Positions 8,474 through 22,051 of a stretch of DNA of 64,000 nucleotides are shown here, piece after piece; position 1 is the first letter of the stretch; every line of letters starts with the position of its first letter. Under the pieces are notes generated by a model. The model was not told the DNA's origin. It did not search any database and saw only the letters and a list, made by a program, of their open reading frames with translations. A program made the position numbers and the translations under genes. Source of the stretch: Arthrobacter sp. OAP107 (GTDB lineage: Bacteria > Actinomycetota > Actinomycetes > Actinomycetales > Micrococcaceae); contig NZ_JBEPOK010000001.1 of assembly GCF_040546765.1 (NCBI RefSeq), positions 3,906,001 to 3,970,000 on the forward strand, given 5' to 3'.

Positions 8474-9967
8474 CTACAAGTTCAGCGCGGGCCGCAGACT
8501 CAGGGCATTCCCTGCATTCAGCAACATAGGAGCTATGCCGAGCATCTCTTCCGTGGAACGCAGGAGCGAATAGTGGCTGTAGGAACCCTGCACCGTTGTG
8601 CCCGGGACGACCGAAGGCGCCACGATGAAGTTCGGTACAGGAGTATCCTCATCGAAGACGACCGCAATGGCAGTCCTGCCGGCCTTGTACGTCGCGCTGT
8701 TCAGGATCGACGGGAGCCAGCCGGACAGCCAGCTATCGCCGGTGGCGATGCTGCAGTCGTGCATGTCGTTGCAGATATTCGGGGTGATCAGGGAGAAGTT
8801 CGGCAAGGTGTTGTTCGCCAGATCGCGCTGCAGGTTTCCTGAAGCCGGAGTGCCCAGCGGGACATTGTTCGCGGCGCAGGCTGCCCTGTCCCCCGTGCCC
8901 TGGTAGTACACCTCTGGATTGTGGCGGACCATGTATTGGCCGGAACTGCCGAGCTGGCAATTCGTGGACATGGATTCCTGGTAGCTCTTGTAGGTGAGTC
9001 CGCGCGTCCTGACTTGCCGGAAGATATTGTCGGCGGTAATCGGCGGCAGGTTGCTTGGATTCGAATCGGTGGTGACTCCCTGCGTGCTGCCGGAGGTCAG
9101 AGCCAGGTAGCTGGGAAGCGAGGGCAGCCCCAGGCCGGCATCGCTCCATGTCGTCACGGAACCGCACTGCCGGGCAACCTGGCTCATGTACGGGGCGTTG
9201 GCACTCCCAATGACCTGCGAGTACGTCTTGTTCTCGAAGATGAACCAGATCACGTGGTCGTAGGTCGGCGGAGGCGCTGCCGTGGTGCCGCACGGGCTCG
9301 CCGCGGGCGGTGGTGGCGGCGGCGGGGGTGGAGGCGGCGGTGGCGGAGTCCCGTTCGTCGTCAGGATCAGCTGCGGCCGGTGCGTGGTGTCTGCCAGCTC
9401 CTTGGAGCCATAGATCACGCCGTCGGAAGATGTGTTGTTGATGCGGAAGGAGAACGTACCGTCGCCCTTGACGACGCTAAAGACGTCGACCTCCACAAAC
9501 GTGTTGGTCGAAGCGGTCCCCACCGAGGCAATAACGGTGGATTCAGCCGCCGGCGCATTGGACCAGTTGATGGTGTTTTCGGTCCACGTCGTGTTCAGTA
9601 CCCGCCTGAACTGGCCGCCAAGGTTCGACGGATCAGTCACGAACAGCCGCAGTTTGGCACCCGTCACTGTGCTACCGGTGCCGCTCACGGTGAACTTCAG
9701 AAATGACATCTCAATTGGCGAATTATCTGCCTTGAGTCCGATTGCGGTTCCATAGTTGGCATTTGGTGTGTCCCGTTTGACCACGGCGTCGGCCGAGGGA
9801 CTAATTGCAACGGTCGCTGCCTGGGCAGTGCCGCCAATCAACGAAATAGCGGCGAGGAAAAGAACAGTTGTAACCGCTGATATCCAATTGGCCGGCGGAA
9901 CCCCGCGCCTACGGCGGTGCCTTCCAGTACTCTTCCGGGCATTCGGGAAGTCTGATCTTGCACGCAT
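8474..9967 (-). CDS. Secreted phosphoesterase with N-terminal DNRLRE/CBM96-type domain
   Basis: A 497-residue exported protein. It has an unusually long Arg-rich n-region, a hydrophobic core and a likely cleavage after Ala50 (GGTAQA). Residues ~51-205 form a DNRLRE/CBM96-type beta-sandwich ('TVAISPSADAVVKRDTPNANYGT'-like start), then comes a run of about 14 prolines, then a phosphoesterase domain of the acid phosphatase/phospholipase C superfamily (~233-490: 'YDHVIWFIFENKTYSQVIG', 'FDEDTP', 'SHYSLLRSTEEMLG'). It likely removes phosphate from an extracellular ester while the CBM-like domain binds a polysaccharide. The ribosome site 'AAAGGAG' is clear. Confidence 0.85.
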   Translation of the reverse strand: MRARSDFPNARKSTGRHRRRRGVPPANWISAVTTVLFLAAISLIGGTAQAATVAISPSADAVVKRDTPNANYGTAIGLKADNSPIEMSFLKFTVSGTGSTVTGAKLRLFVTDPSNLGGQFRRVLNTTWTENTINWSNAPAAESTVIASVGTASTNTFVEVDVFSVVKGDGTFSFRINNTSSDGVIYGSKELADTTHRPQLILTTNGTPPPPPPPPPPPPPPAASPCGTTAAPPPTYDHVIWFIFENKTYSQVIGSANAPYMSQVARQCGSVTTWSDAGLGLPSLPSYLALTSGSTQGVTTDSNPSNLPPITADNIFRQVRTRGLTYKSYQESMSTNCQLGSSGQYMVRHNPEVYYQGTGDRAACAANNVPLGTPASGNLQRDLANNTLPNFSLITPNICNDMHDCSIATGDSWLSGWLPSILNSATYKAGRTAIAVVFDEDTPVPNFIVAPSVVPGTTVQGSYSHYSLLRSTEEMLGIAPMLLNAGNALSLRPALNL

Positions 9968-10179
9968 CAGGGACTCCTTTGTCCGATGGGCGCGTCACCG
10001 TCGACGCGTTCGTACACGGTAGCCCGGAGCCGTTGAGAAAGAGTGGGAAAATCTGGAGTTAGCCTGTGAAAACCTTGATACAACGCCGGAAAGTCCCCAA
10101 TAGTCACCGATTGATTCCCTGCGAGGATTGGAACAGAGAGCAGGGTACCGGCTAGATGGCGGAGGCCGCTTAAATGCGG

Positions 10180-10209
10180 GAGAGCCCCGACCGTGTGGTT
10201 GGGGCTCTC
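10180..10209 (-). terminator. Terminator of the rRNA operon
   Basis: A perfect 9-bp stem (GAGAGCCCC paired with GGGGCTCTC) with a 12-base loop lies about 20 bases beyond the 5S 3' end on the minus strand. The T run after it is weak. Confidence 0.65.
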
Positions 10210-10229
10210 GACCGTTTCTTTAATGGTTG

Positions 10230-10346
10230 TCCGGCGGTGACCTACTCTCCCACACCCTCCCGGGTGCAGTACCATCGGCGCTGTGGGTCTTAGCTTCCGG
10301 GTTCGGAATGGAACCGGGCGTTTCCCCCACGCTATGACCGCCGTAA
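10230..10346 (-). rRNA. rrf: 5S ribosomal RNA
   Basis: The minus strand reads GTTACGGCGGTCATAGCGTG at its 5' end and closes with the complementary CACCGCCGGAC. The internal 'CCGAACCCGGAAGCTAAG' is the conserved loop region. About 117 nt, as expected, and third in the 16S-23S-5S order. Ends are approximate to a few bases. Confidence 0.93.
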
Positions 10347-10510
10347 CCCTTGCTCCCGGCACACACCCTTGCGGGGGTGTGGGGGAAATCTGTGGTGTTA
10401 CAACTGTGGTGTTGTATTCAGTTATCTCGGTTCCTGCAACCGGACAAGCCCGTGGCGGGTTTGTTGGTTGGGAACCACATAGTGGACGCAAGCATGCTTT
10501 GTTCTTGTGT

Positions 10511-15713
<5,203 letters not shown>

Positions 15714-15860
15714 GAAGAAAAACAGACACAACCACCACCCCCGGAAATAACAGGGACAACGGCTGCACAAAATTTGAAACCAGCCAAAAACACCAGGCCA
15801 CACCACGGGGGTGGGCAGCCCGGCACAATCAACCAATTCATAAAAAATCGGTATCAACAA

Positions 15861-15890
15861 ACTTGGCACACTATTGAGTTCTCAAACAAC
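15861..15890 (-). promoter_or_regulatory. boxA-type antitermination site in the rRNA leader
   Basis: The minus strand reads GTTGTTTGAGAACTCAATAG followed by TGTGCC, close to the boxA described for mycobacterial and streptomycete rRNA leaders. It lies about 150 bases before the 16S 5' end. Confidence 0.75.
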
Positions 15891-16297
15891 AGACACACCC
15901 GGCACCACCCAAACCAACGTTCAGGATCGCTCCGGAGCAACTTTTCAAAGTTACCCGACCCCGCGAAGCTTGGCAAATCAGCGTTTCCGCGAATTTCCAC
16001 TTGCAGGAAGGCCCCCACCCATGTCCGGCACACCGCTAAGTGCACCGTTTTTCGGGCCGTTAGAAAGGGGGTCGGTCGCTATCTTTCCGCTTCAGCGGCG
16101 GCGACTCGAATGACTTTACACGGCCCCGGACCCAACCGCAAATCGACCCCGGACGGACCACTCCACAACCCCACAAGCACCAGAATGCCGGGTCCTCGCC
16201 CGCGCTCAATGGCCACCGGATGCAGCCAGCAGTACACCACACATACTTATCGGCAGCGGTTACCCCGGCCGTAGGTCTGCGTGTGACCGGCTCAACT
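15891..16297 (-). promoter_or_regulatory. Upstream region of the rRNA operon (promoter not pinpointed)
   Basis: About 400 bases without a credible protein gene on either strand. The rRNA promoters must lie here. Candidate -10-like AT-rich hexamers (for example AAAGATAGC around 16075-16085 on the minus strand) exist, but no -35/-10 pair is convincing by eye. Confidence 0.4.
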
Positions 16298-16315
16298 AGA
16301 CAGAACAGTCTGTCT
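16298..16315. promoter_or_regulatory. Inverted repeat, candidate operator
   Basis: AGACAGAACAGTCTGTCT has perfect 7-base arms around a 4-base centre. It lies in the divergent gap between the rRNA operon leader and the small gene at 16417, and resembles TetR-type operators in shape. No T run follows, so an operator is likelier than a terminator. No regulator gene is adjacent. Confidence 0.4.
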
Positions 16316-16416
16316 CGCATAAATTTCAGGTAGATCGACGGCCCCTATGGGCGGAGATCCGTTATCGCTGAAGCAGAAACGGCGGATCAATGTACATGTC
16401 CTTAGAGGAGCCCAAA

Positions 16417-16674
16417 ATGGACGCCACCAAGTTCGAACAATTTATCGCCGAAGCACTGACCACGGAACGGGAGACCGACACGGTTCTCGGCCCCGACGAG
16501 CTCTACGGCCTCTACACCAGCTGGTGCCTGATTCATAAGTTGCAGCCGGCCGCCCCGGATTCCTTGTTCACAGCGCTTAAAGGACGCGGCATCGATCCGC
16601 ACAACTGCGAACTGGCCATGACCGGGCCGGCGGCCGCCGACTACATCCTGGCGAGCGCCCCGAGCCTCATCTAG
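16417..16674 (+). CDS. Small protein resembling a stand-alone primase-type winged-helix domain
   Basis: 85 residues from ATG 16417, which follows 'TTAGAGGAGCCCAAA' and is preferred over the ATG at 16390. The pattern 'LYGLYTSWCLIHKLQPAAPD' then 'LFTALKGRGID' is like the C-terminal winged-helix region of phage/plasmid D5-type primase-helicases (Y-x2-WC, then F-x2-AL-x-RG). Here it stands alone, without primase or helicase. It may bind DNA or protein, but the similarity is by eye only and the function is unknown. It ends just before a very strong terminator. Confidence 0.7.
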   Translation: MDATKFEQFIAEALTTERETDTVLGPDELYGLYTSWCLIHKLQPAAPDSLFTALKGRGIDPHNCELAMTGPAAADYILASAPSLI

Positions 16675-16680
16675 CCGGAC

Positions 16681-16716
16681 CACAGAAAGAGCCGATGAAA
16701 ATCGGCTCTTTCTGTG
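16681..16716 (+). terminator. Strong Rho-independent terminator
   Basis: A perfect 16-bp stem (16681-16696 with 16701-16716) around a GAAA tetraloop. The stem contains runs of T/A that serve as the U tract in either direction. It lies 6 bases after the stop of the winged-helix small protein. Confidence 0.9.
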
Positions 16717-16815
16717 TACCCAGCACCCGGCATTTGACACACACTGCTGTCACAACGCTTCAACGCACTTATATCGCCGGCCCCCGAGGGCAGGGCGGGA
16801 AATTCAAGGTACCTA

Positions 16816-18219
16816 ATGGCCGCACAACCCGGCATTGCAGAAGGCACAGTCATCGGCGGAAGGTACCGGGTGGTGGAACAGATCGGTTCCGGTGCCATGG
16901 CCAACGTGTACCGCGCCGTCGACGAGTCCCTCGAGCGCGAAGTGGCGCTCAAGGTCATCAACAGAAGCGACACCGCTCCACAGCCGGCGCGTGACGACGA
17001 TGCCGAAGTCAAAGTGCTGGCGGCCCTGAACCACCACAGCCTCGTCACACTCCTGGACGCCGGCGTCGACCGGGAAGAGCCCGGCCGCACCCGCATTTAT
17101 CTGGTGATGGAACTCGTGGAAGGGCCGGATCTCAAGCGCCGCCTTGCCGAAGGAGGCCCGCTCTCCTCCCGGCACACGGCCGAGGTCGGCTACGACGTGG
17201 CTGACGCTCTGGCCTACATCCACGAAAGCGGCGTGGTTCACCGGGACGTGAAGCCCGGCAACATCCTGGTCTTCGATTACCAGCACGACACCGCCCGCAT
17301 GCACGCCAAGCTGACGGATTTCGGCATCGCTCTCATGGCTGATGCGCCGGACCTGCACGACGGCGGATTCCTTGGCACCGCGGGCTACCTCAGTCCGGAG
17401 CAGGCGAAGGCCGAGCCCATCGGGCCCCCCAGCGATGTGTACTCCCTTGGCCTGGTGCTGCTTGAGAGTCTCACCGGGCAGCAGGCCTTTCCGGGTGACC
17501 CGCTGCAGAGCGCCCTCGCGCGCCTGATGGACGACCCCCATATTCCGGATGACGTAGAGCCGGAGTGGCGCCTGCTTCTGGCCGCCATGACTGCACGCAA
17601 TCCGGAAGACAGGCCGTCGACCACCGAGGTGAGCCAGGCTCTCTATGAGCTGTCCCTCAGCAGCCGCGGAAAGCACAGGGTGGACGCCACTGTCATTCCC
17701 GCGGACGAGGAAGCCCGGATGGAGGCCGTCCGCAGGTACGGCATCCTCGACACTCCCCCGGACGGTGCCTTCGACAGGATCACCGCGCTGGCCGCCAGGC
17801 TCTTCTCGGTGCCGGTGGCCATCGTGTCGATCGTGGACCATGACCGGATCTGGTTCAAGTCCCACCACGGCGTGGACGTGGAGCAGATCAGCAGGGACCC
17901 GGGGCTGTGCGCGTCGGCCATCCTGCAGGACGGCCTATGGGTGGTGGAGAACGCCCCGGAGGACCCGAGGACCCTGCTCAATCCGCTGGTCGCGGGCGAG
18001 TTCGGACTGAAGTTCTACGCCGGCGCCCCCCTTAAGACCCGGGACGGCTACAACCTCGGAACCCTGTGCATCCTGGACTTTGAGCCGCGCACCATGACGC
18101 CGGAGGACAATGCCAACCTTCGCGATTTGGCCGCGATGGTCATGACCGACCTCGAGCTGCGGCTCGAGGCAGCCGCCGGGCTGCCCGGCACGGCCCAGGG
18201 TTCCGCCGTCGTCAGTTAG
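16816..18219 (+). CDS. Cytosolic Ser/Thr protein kinase fused to a GAF domain
   Basis: 467 residues. The Hanks-type kinase domain (~14-275) has the glycine loop 'IGSGAMANVYRA', the Lys in 'VALKVI', HRD at 142-144 in 'HRDVKPGNIL' and 'DFGIAL'. All catalytic residues are present. After a short linker comes a GAF domain (~300-455) beginning 'RYGILDTPPDGAFDRITALA', a form usually found at the N-terminus of diguanylate cyclases and histidine kinases. There is no transmembrane segment and no PASTA repeat, so unlike PknB it should sense a cytosolic cue. The start is ATG 16816 behind a weak AAGG. Confidence 0.88.
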   Translation: MAAQPGIAEGTVIGGRYRVVEQIGSGAMANVYRAVDESLEREVALKVINRSDTAPQPARDDDAEVKVLAALNHHSLVTLLDAGVDREEPGRTRIYLVMELVEGPDLKRRLAEGGPLSSRHTAEVGYDVADALAYIHESGVVHRDVKPGNILVFDYQHDTARMHAKLTDFGIALMADAPDLHDGGFLGTAGYLSPEQAKAEPIGPPSDVYSLGLVLLESLTGQQAFPGDPLQSALARLMDDPHIPDDVEPEWRLLLAAMTARNPEDRPSTTEVSQALYELSLSSRGKHRVDATVIPADEEARMEAVRRYGILDTPPDGAFDRITALAARLFSVPVAIVSIVDHDRIWFKSHHGVDVEQISRDPGLCASAILQDGLWVVENAPEDPRTLLNPLVAGEFGLKFYAGAPLKTRDGYNLGTLCILDFEPRTMTPEDNANLRDLAAMVMTDLELRLEAAAGLPGTAQGSAVVS

Positions 18220-18414
18220 GGCGCCAGAAGCCGCCCTCAACATAGCCAACACCGACGCCTGAACGGCGTATGTCAGGACATGCCCCTCACGCGGAGGGAC
18301 CGCAAGCTTTTCCTAGGTTGCTGCGACCACCATGGTGCTGTCTGTAAGCGCAATTGGGGGCGACATGGACCTGTGCTCAGCATTTACCGGTCTCCAATAC
18401 ACAGGGGGTCGGCA

Positions 18415-18507
18415 ATGGCAGTCTTGGACATCCACATCAACGACGCGTTCGTCGCGATGGCGGCAGTGGCGCTAAGCCTGAGGGCCGTAACGGTCACCGC
18501 GGCTTGA
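18415..18507 (+). CDS. Possible 30-residue small protein
   Basis: ATG 18415 follows 'CAGGGGGTCGGCA'. The product 'MAVLDIHINDAFVAMAAVAL' plus ten residues has a hydrophobic centre. It is the only candidate gene in the 400-base gap between the kinase and the ZIP gene. No homologue is recognised; it may be chance. Confidence 0.25.
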   Translation: MAVLDIHINDAFVAMAAVALSLRAVTVTAA

Positions 18508-18536
18508 GCGCCCCCCAAGGGAACGCTCGGAGAGCT

Positions 18537-18575
18537 CGACGGCGGGAGGGCGACAGCGTCGCCGCCCACCCGTCG
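18537..18575. terminator. Imperfect GC-rich hairpin between convergent genes
   Basis: Arms CGACGGCGGGAGGGCGAC and GTCGCCGCCCACCCGTCG pair with one or two mismatches around AGC. It lies between the kinase side and the end of the minus-strand ZIP gene, and there is no clear T run. Confidence 0.45.
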
Positions 18576-18622
18576 TCGGGGTCAATCTGGGACACAGGCC
18601 AGGGACCCTGCGCCTAAAAGCG

Positions 18623-19378
18623 CTACCCGCCGACGTGGTGGATGGTGAAGGCGGAAAGGAAGCCGACAGCAGCCACCAGGCCAGTGAGGTTGTGGTGCTC
18701 CTCGAAGGCCTCGGGGATCATCGTGTCCGCGAGCATGGCGAGGATACCTCCGGCGGCGACGGCGGTGATGAACGCGACCATCTCGTCTGGCGCGGTCTCA
18801 AGCGCGGTGTAGCCCACCAGGGACGCGATCCCGCTCAGCAGCGCGATGCCGCCCCACACGCCGAAAACGTAGCCGGCGCTGCGGCCGGCCTTCTTCATGC
18901 CCGCCGTGCTGGACAGGCCTTCCGGGACGTTCGAGATGAAGACGGCGGCGAGCATCGCCGGGCTCACAGTGCCTCCCGTGATCAGGCCCAGGCCGAGGAC
19001 CACCGACTCCGGAATGCCGTCCAGGAGTGCCCCGACGGCGATGGCCGTGCCGCTGCCCGGATCGTCCTTTTCGCTGGGCTGCTGGTCCCTTGAGCGCTTC
19101 CGGTGTTTGGCTCCTGAGCGGGCCAGGAGTGCGTTGGCGCCGACGTAAACCACCGCGCCGGCGAGGAAGCCGAGGACCGTCGGCCAGAGTCCGCCGCCCT
19201 GCACGGCCTCGTCAACGAGCTCGAACGCCAGCGCGGAGATGAGGACGCCGGCGCCGAAAGCCATGATCGAGGAGACCAGCTTGGCGGGGATGTTCCATTT
19301 CCACGACAGCCCCGAGCCGAGGACCAGCGCTCCGCCGGCAAGAGTTCCCCAAAAGAGCGCTTGGGCCCACATGGGCAT
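18623..19378 (-). CDS. ZIP-family metal transporter
   Basis: A 251-residue polytopic membrane protein with about eight helices. The ZIP signature is visible in 'AVGALLDGIPESVVLGLGL' (helix IV, with D/E in place of the commoner H) and 'FISNVPEGLSSTAGMKK' (helix V, N-x2-PEG). A charged loop 'KHRKRSRDQQPSEKDD' separates the N-terminal helices from the core. ZIPs import Zn2+, Fe2+ or other divalent ions; selectivity cannot be read from sequence. The helix IV 'HxxPE' histidine is replaced by Asp ('DGIPES'). Confidence 0.88.
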   Translation of the reverse strand: MPMWAQALFWGTLAGGALVLGSGLSWKWNIPAKLVSSIMAFGAGVLISALAFELVDEAVQGGGLWPTVLGFLAGAVVYVGANALLARSGAKHRKRSRDQQPSEKDDPGSGTAIAVGALLDGIPESVVLGLGLITGGTVSPAMLAAVFISNVPEGLSSTAGMKKAGRSAGYVFGVWGGIALLSGIASLVGYTALETAPDEMVAFITAVAAGGILAMLADTMIPEAFEEHHNLTGLVAAVGFLSAFTIHHVGG

Positions 19379-19567
19379 GGGTATCCGCCTTCCCCGGCCG
19401 CGAGGCCTTGTTGAGCTTTGCTGAGCTGGGGGACGGCTCTGTTAGTTGTGCCCTCCCCCGGTCCATAAGCATTCTCGCAGACAGCAAGGATGAATCCGGG
19501 GCGGCTGGCCGGAAGCGCGCAGGTCAGCTTCAGGCCGCCGGCGACCTGGCGGTCAGATACCCGGCGG

Positions 19568-20527
19568 TCAGATACCCCGCCGGAGCCGGTGCCAGCCGGT
19601 TGTGATGCATATCCAGATCCCGCCTATGGCTGCCGCGGCTGCGGCGACGGTCAGCGCTGCGCTGATTGTCTGCCCGGCGGCGAGGAAGCGGAGCGTGAGT
19701 CCCGTGAGATACGCGAGTCCGACGGCGGCCGCCACACCCAGCGTGAACAGGACCAGTGCCGCTGCGGCGCTGAAGGCGCGCCTCGCGGTGCCGCGGGTTT
19801 CAGCGGGCATCACCACCTTGAGGTTGGCATCCGGCTCACCAAATTCCCCGGGCTCACCGCTCCGCTCGGATGCGTCCCCGGATTCCCCGGATTCCCCGGC
19901 TCCGGCGGCGCCGGGTGTTTCGGCCTCCGGGTCGGCGTCGTTGCGGACCCGCCGGCCACGGCGGCGCTTGCCGACCGCCGTCGTTGGCTGTTCCCAGACC
20001 TCGGACAGAGTGGCCAACCCGCGCTGGGCAGCGATGGCGAGCACAATCCTGGTGCAGGCAAGCGCGTGCGCCCGCGGCTCGTGCTGCTCAACCGGCGGAA
20101 GGTCCAAGGCGGCGAGCACGTCGCTGAGGCGGTGCTGCGGCAGGGGCAGGTGATTCTGGGCGAGGCGCAGAGCGCAGTAGAAGTCCGTGGCGGGCAGGTC
20201 CAGGTGATGGTGCTCGGTGGCTTTGCGCATCACGGAGGCGTCGTAGGCGGCGTCGAACGCCACGAGCGGGTCCTCGCAGACGAACTGCAGGATGCCTTCG
20301 AGGGACATTTCCCAGTCGGCGGCGTTCCGGACGTCCTGTTCGGTGATCCGGTGGAGCTCCACGTTGATGGGGTCAAAGTCGTCGATGCCGGGCGGTGGCT
20401 TGATGAGCCACGACGCCGTGTCCACGATGTGTCCGTCCCGGACCTTGACCAGGCCGACGGCGCACGCCGAGCCGCGATGGCTGTTGGCCGTTTCGAAATC
20501 GATGGCCGTAAAACTGATTCCTGACAT
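19568..20527 (-). CDS. DnaQ-like 3'-5' exonuclease domain protein with C-terminal membrane anchor
   Basis: 319 residues from ATG 20527, which follows 'GGGGGAGGCAAGG' and gives 'MSGISFTAIDFETANSHRGS'. The exonuclease domain (~1-175) has Exo I DFETA, a following 'FDAAYDASVMRK' Exo II-like segment and an 'HEPRAHALA' Exo III-like region, as in DnaQ/polymerase III epsilon. A low-complexity Gly/Glu/Ser linker follows (ESGESGD, GEPGEFGEPD), then two hydrophobic helices near the C-terminus (~250-275 and 280-305). A membrane-anchored exonuclease is unusual; it may process nucleic acid at the envelope or be a house-cleaning enzyme. Confidence 0.8.
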   Translation of the reverse strand: MSGISFTAIDFETANSHRGSACAVGLVKVRDGHIVDTASWLIKPPPGIDDFDPINVELHRITEQDVRNAADWEMSLEGILQFVCEDPLVAFDAAYDASVMRKATEHHHLDLPATDFYCALRLAQNHLPLPQHRLSDVLAALDLPPVEQHEPRAHALACTRIVLAIAAQRGLATLSEVWEQPTTAVGKRRRGRRVRNDADPEAETPGAAGAGESGESGDASERSGEPGEFGEPDANLKVVMPAETRGTARRAFSAAAALVLFTLGVAAAVGLAYLTGLTLRFLAAGQTISAALTVAAAAAAIGGIWICITTGWHRLRRGI

Positions 20528-20803
20528 CCTTGCCTCCCCCCAGGGCATAGCACGGGAGGTCGCAAGCGCCGTTGCTCGTGACCTCCCGCACATGACTTCG
20601 CAATTCTTGCAGACGAAATGCCGGATTGCAGCCTCTGCTGAATATGTGACGTGCGCCATTCAGCAATGAATAGGGCGTTGACACCCGGCCAGGCCCGGAG
20701 TACCACGGCCTTGGGCGGTCCAATCCCGGGCCGTCCGCCTACGAGACCCCGACCACCTGGCCCTAAGGTGTAAGCCGCAGCCTCGCTTCAAAGGAGAAGT
20801 ACC

Positions 20804-21067
20804 ATGGCCCTTTCACTCGTCCTCCACCGTGTTGCCGACTACGACGCATGGCGCAAGGTCTACGATGCCTTCGCCGACGCGCAGAAGGACGGCGGCGTCA
20901 CTGAGCAGTCGGTCCACCGGATGGCCGATGATCCGGACAATGTCCTGGTCATCCATAAATTCGACACAGTGGACGCCGCCAAGGCATTCTTCGCCAGCAC
21001 AGAACTGAAGGAAGCCGTCCAGCGCGCCGGTGTCCAGGGCGAACCGCGGATCGAGTTCTTCGAGTAG
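20804..21067 (+). CDS. Small dimeric alpha/beta-barrel (ABM-like) protein
   Basis: 87 residues with the pattern of a ferredoxin-like dimeric alpha/beta barrel: 'LVLHRVADYDAWRKVYDAF', then 'VHRMADDPDNVLVIHKFDTV' and 'AKAFFASTELKEAVQRAGV'. Relatives include antibiotic-biosynthesis monooxygenases and cyclase-like proteins, but small soil versions are mostly of unknown function. A good ribosome site, 'AAAGGAGAAGTACC', precedes ATG 20804. It ends before a strong terminator. Confidence 0.8.
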   Translation: MALSLVLHRVADYDAWRKVYDAFADAQKDGGVTEQSVHRMADDPDNVLVIHKFDTVDAAKAFFASTELKEAVQRAGVQGEPRIEFFE

Positions 21068-21096
21068 TTCCGGTTCCCGAAGTAATCAGGAAAGCC

Positions 21097-21138
21097 CGAC
21101 GGCGGGTGCCGGCAATGTTTGCCGGCCACCCGCCGTCG
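21097..21138 (+). terminator. Terminator after the small alpha/beta-barrel gene
   Basis: A 17-bp GC-rich stem with a single bulge (CGACGGCGGGTGCCGGC with its complement) around AATGTTT, 30 bases after the stop at 21067. Confidence 0.75.
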
Positions 21139-21156
21139 TGGATACAACCGCTCTGG

Positions 21157-21176
21157 TGGTTGAGCTTGTCGAAACC
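21157..21176. repeat. REP-like dispersed repeat (TGGTTGAGCTTGTCGAAACC)
   Basis: This 20-mer recurs with small changes at 21998-22014, 27503-27524 and 54125-54148, always between genes. It is the short palindromic element common in Micrococcaceae intergenic regions. Confidence 0.6.
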
Positions 21177-21205
21177 CAGCGTTCCGGTGATTGAGCCGGT
21201 GGGGA

Positions 21206-21478
21206 TCACCGCCCCGGGTTCGGATCCACACCCTCGCCATCGGGCAGTCCGAGGTCATACTGGCTTTCGGCAAGGTCCGGGCCGTCCTCCGTCGGAGTCC
21301 CCGACAGTGTTATGGGCTCACCGTGGGCCGGATCGTCCTTATGACGGGCTTCCTGCAGATGCTGTTCCAGCTTCTCTTCCGCGTCCCGCCTTCGCTGGCC
21401 GACAGTGCGCATCTGCTGGGTGGTGGGGGCCGCATGCGCGTGCAGGCGCGGTCCATGATCCGGAAAGTTCTCGCTCAT
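21206..21478 (-). CDS. Hypothetical small hydrophilic protein
   Basis: 90 residues from ATG 21478 ('MSENFPDHGPRLHAHAAPTT'), with a central charged helix ('RTVGQRRRDAEEKLEQHLQEA') and a disordered acidic tail. The family is not recognised. The ribosome site is weak (GGGACG). Amino-acid composition and third-position GC look like a real gene. It is convergent with its upstream neighbour and divergent from the GYD gene. Confidence 0.55.
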   Translation of the reverse strand: MSENFPDHGPRLHAHAAPTTQQMRTVGQRRRDAEEKLEQHLQEARHKDDPAHGEPITLSGTPTEDGPDLAESQYDLGLPDGEGVDPNPGR

Positions 21479-21621
21479 ATTGGAATCGTCCCACCGGACG
21501 GCACGGGTGGCTACCTCCCCTAACCGCGAGCGGGCCAGGCCGGGAAATCCAGCCGTTGCTGGCCGCACAGCAGCCTGCCATTCTGGGTTCATCCCGCTTC
21601 CGACAGCGAAAGGACGAGACG

Positions 21622-21975
21622 ATGCCGCTCTACCTATCCAAATTCAGCTACACACCGGAAACGTGGGCCCGGCTGATCAACAACCCTGAGGACCGACGAA
21701 AGGCCGCGCAGGCCTACATCGAATCGGTGGGCGGGAAGCTCCACGGATTCTGGTACGCCTTCGGCACCCACGATGGCTACAACCTCTGGGAAGCCCCCGA
21801 CAACGTCTCCATGGCCGCAGTGGCACTGGCCATCAGCGGGGGCGGTGCGCTGAGCGCATTCGAAACGACGGTGCTTCTGAGCGTCGAGGAATCGATGGAA
21901 GCCATGCGTCAGGCCGCGCGGATCAGGTACCAACCGCCGGGCGCCGCACAGCAGCCCGAGGTCACCGTCGACTGA
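21622..21975 (+). CDS. GYD-domain protein
   Basis: 117 residues. The family name motif shows in 'FWYAFGTHDGYNLWEAPDN', preceded by 'MPLYLSKFSYTPETWARLI' and followed by 'AVALAISGGGALSAFETTVLL'. GYD proteins are small ferredoxin-like-fold proteins of unknown function, common in soil bacteria. ATG 21622 follows 'GAAAGGACGAGACG'. Confidence 0.85.
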   Translation: MPLYLSKFSYTPETWARLINNPEDRRKAAQAYIESVGGKLHGFWYAFGTHDGYNLWEAPDNVSMAAVALAISGGGALSAFETTVLLSVEESMEAMRQAARIRYQPPGAAQQPEVTVD

Positions 21976-22051
21976 GCCTGCCGAATTCGAGTCGCCGGTT
22001 GAGCCTGCCGAACCCCGGAACCTCGGGATCCCGGCAGGCCCGATCAACCGC

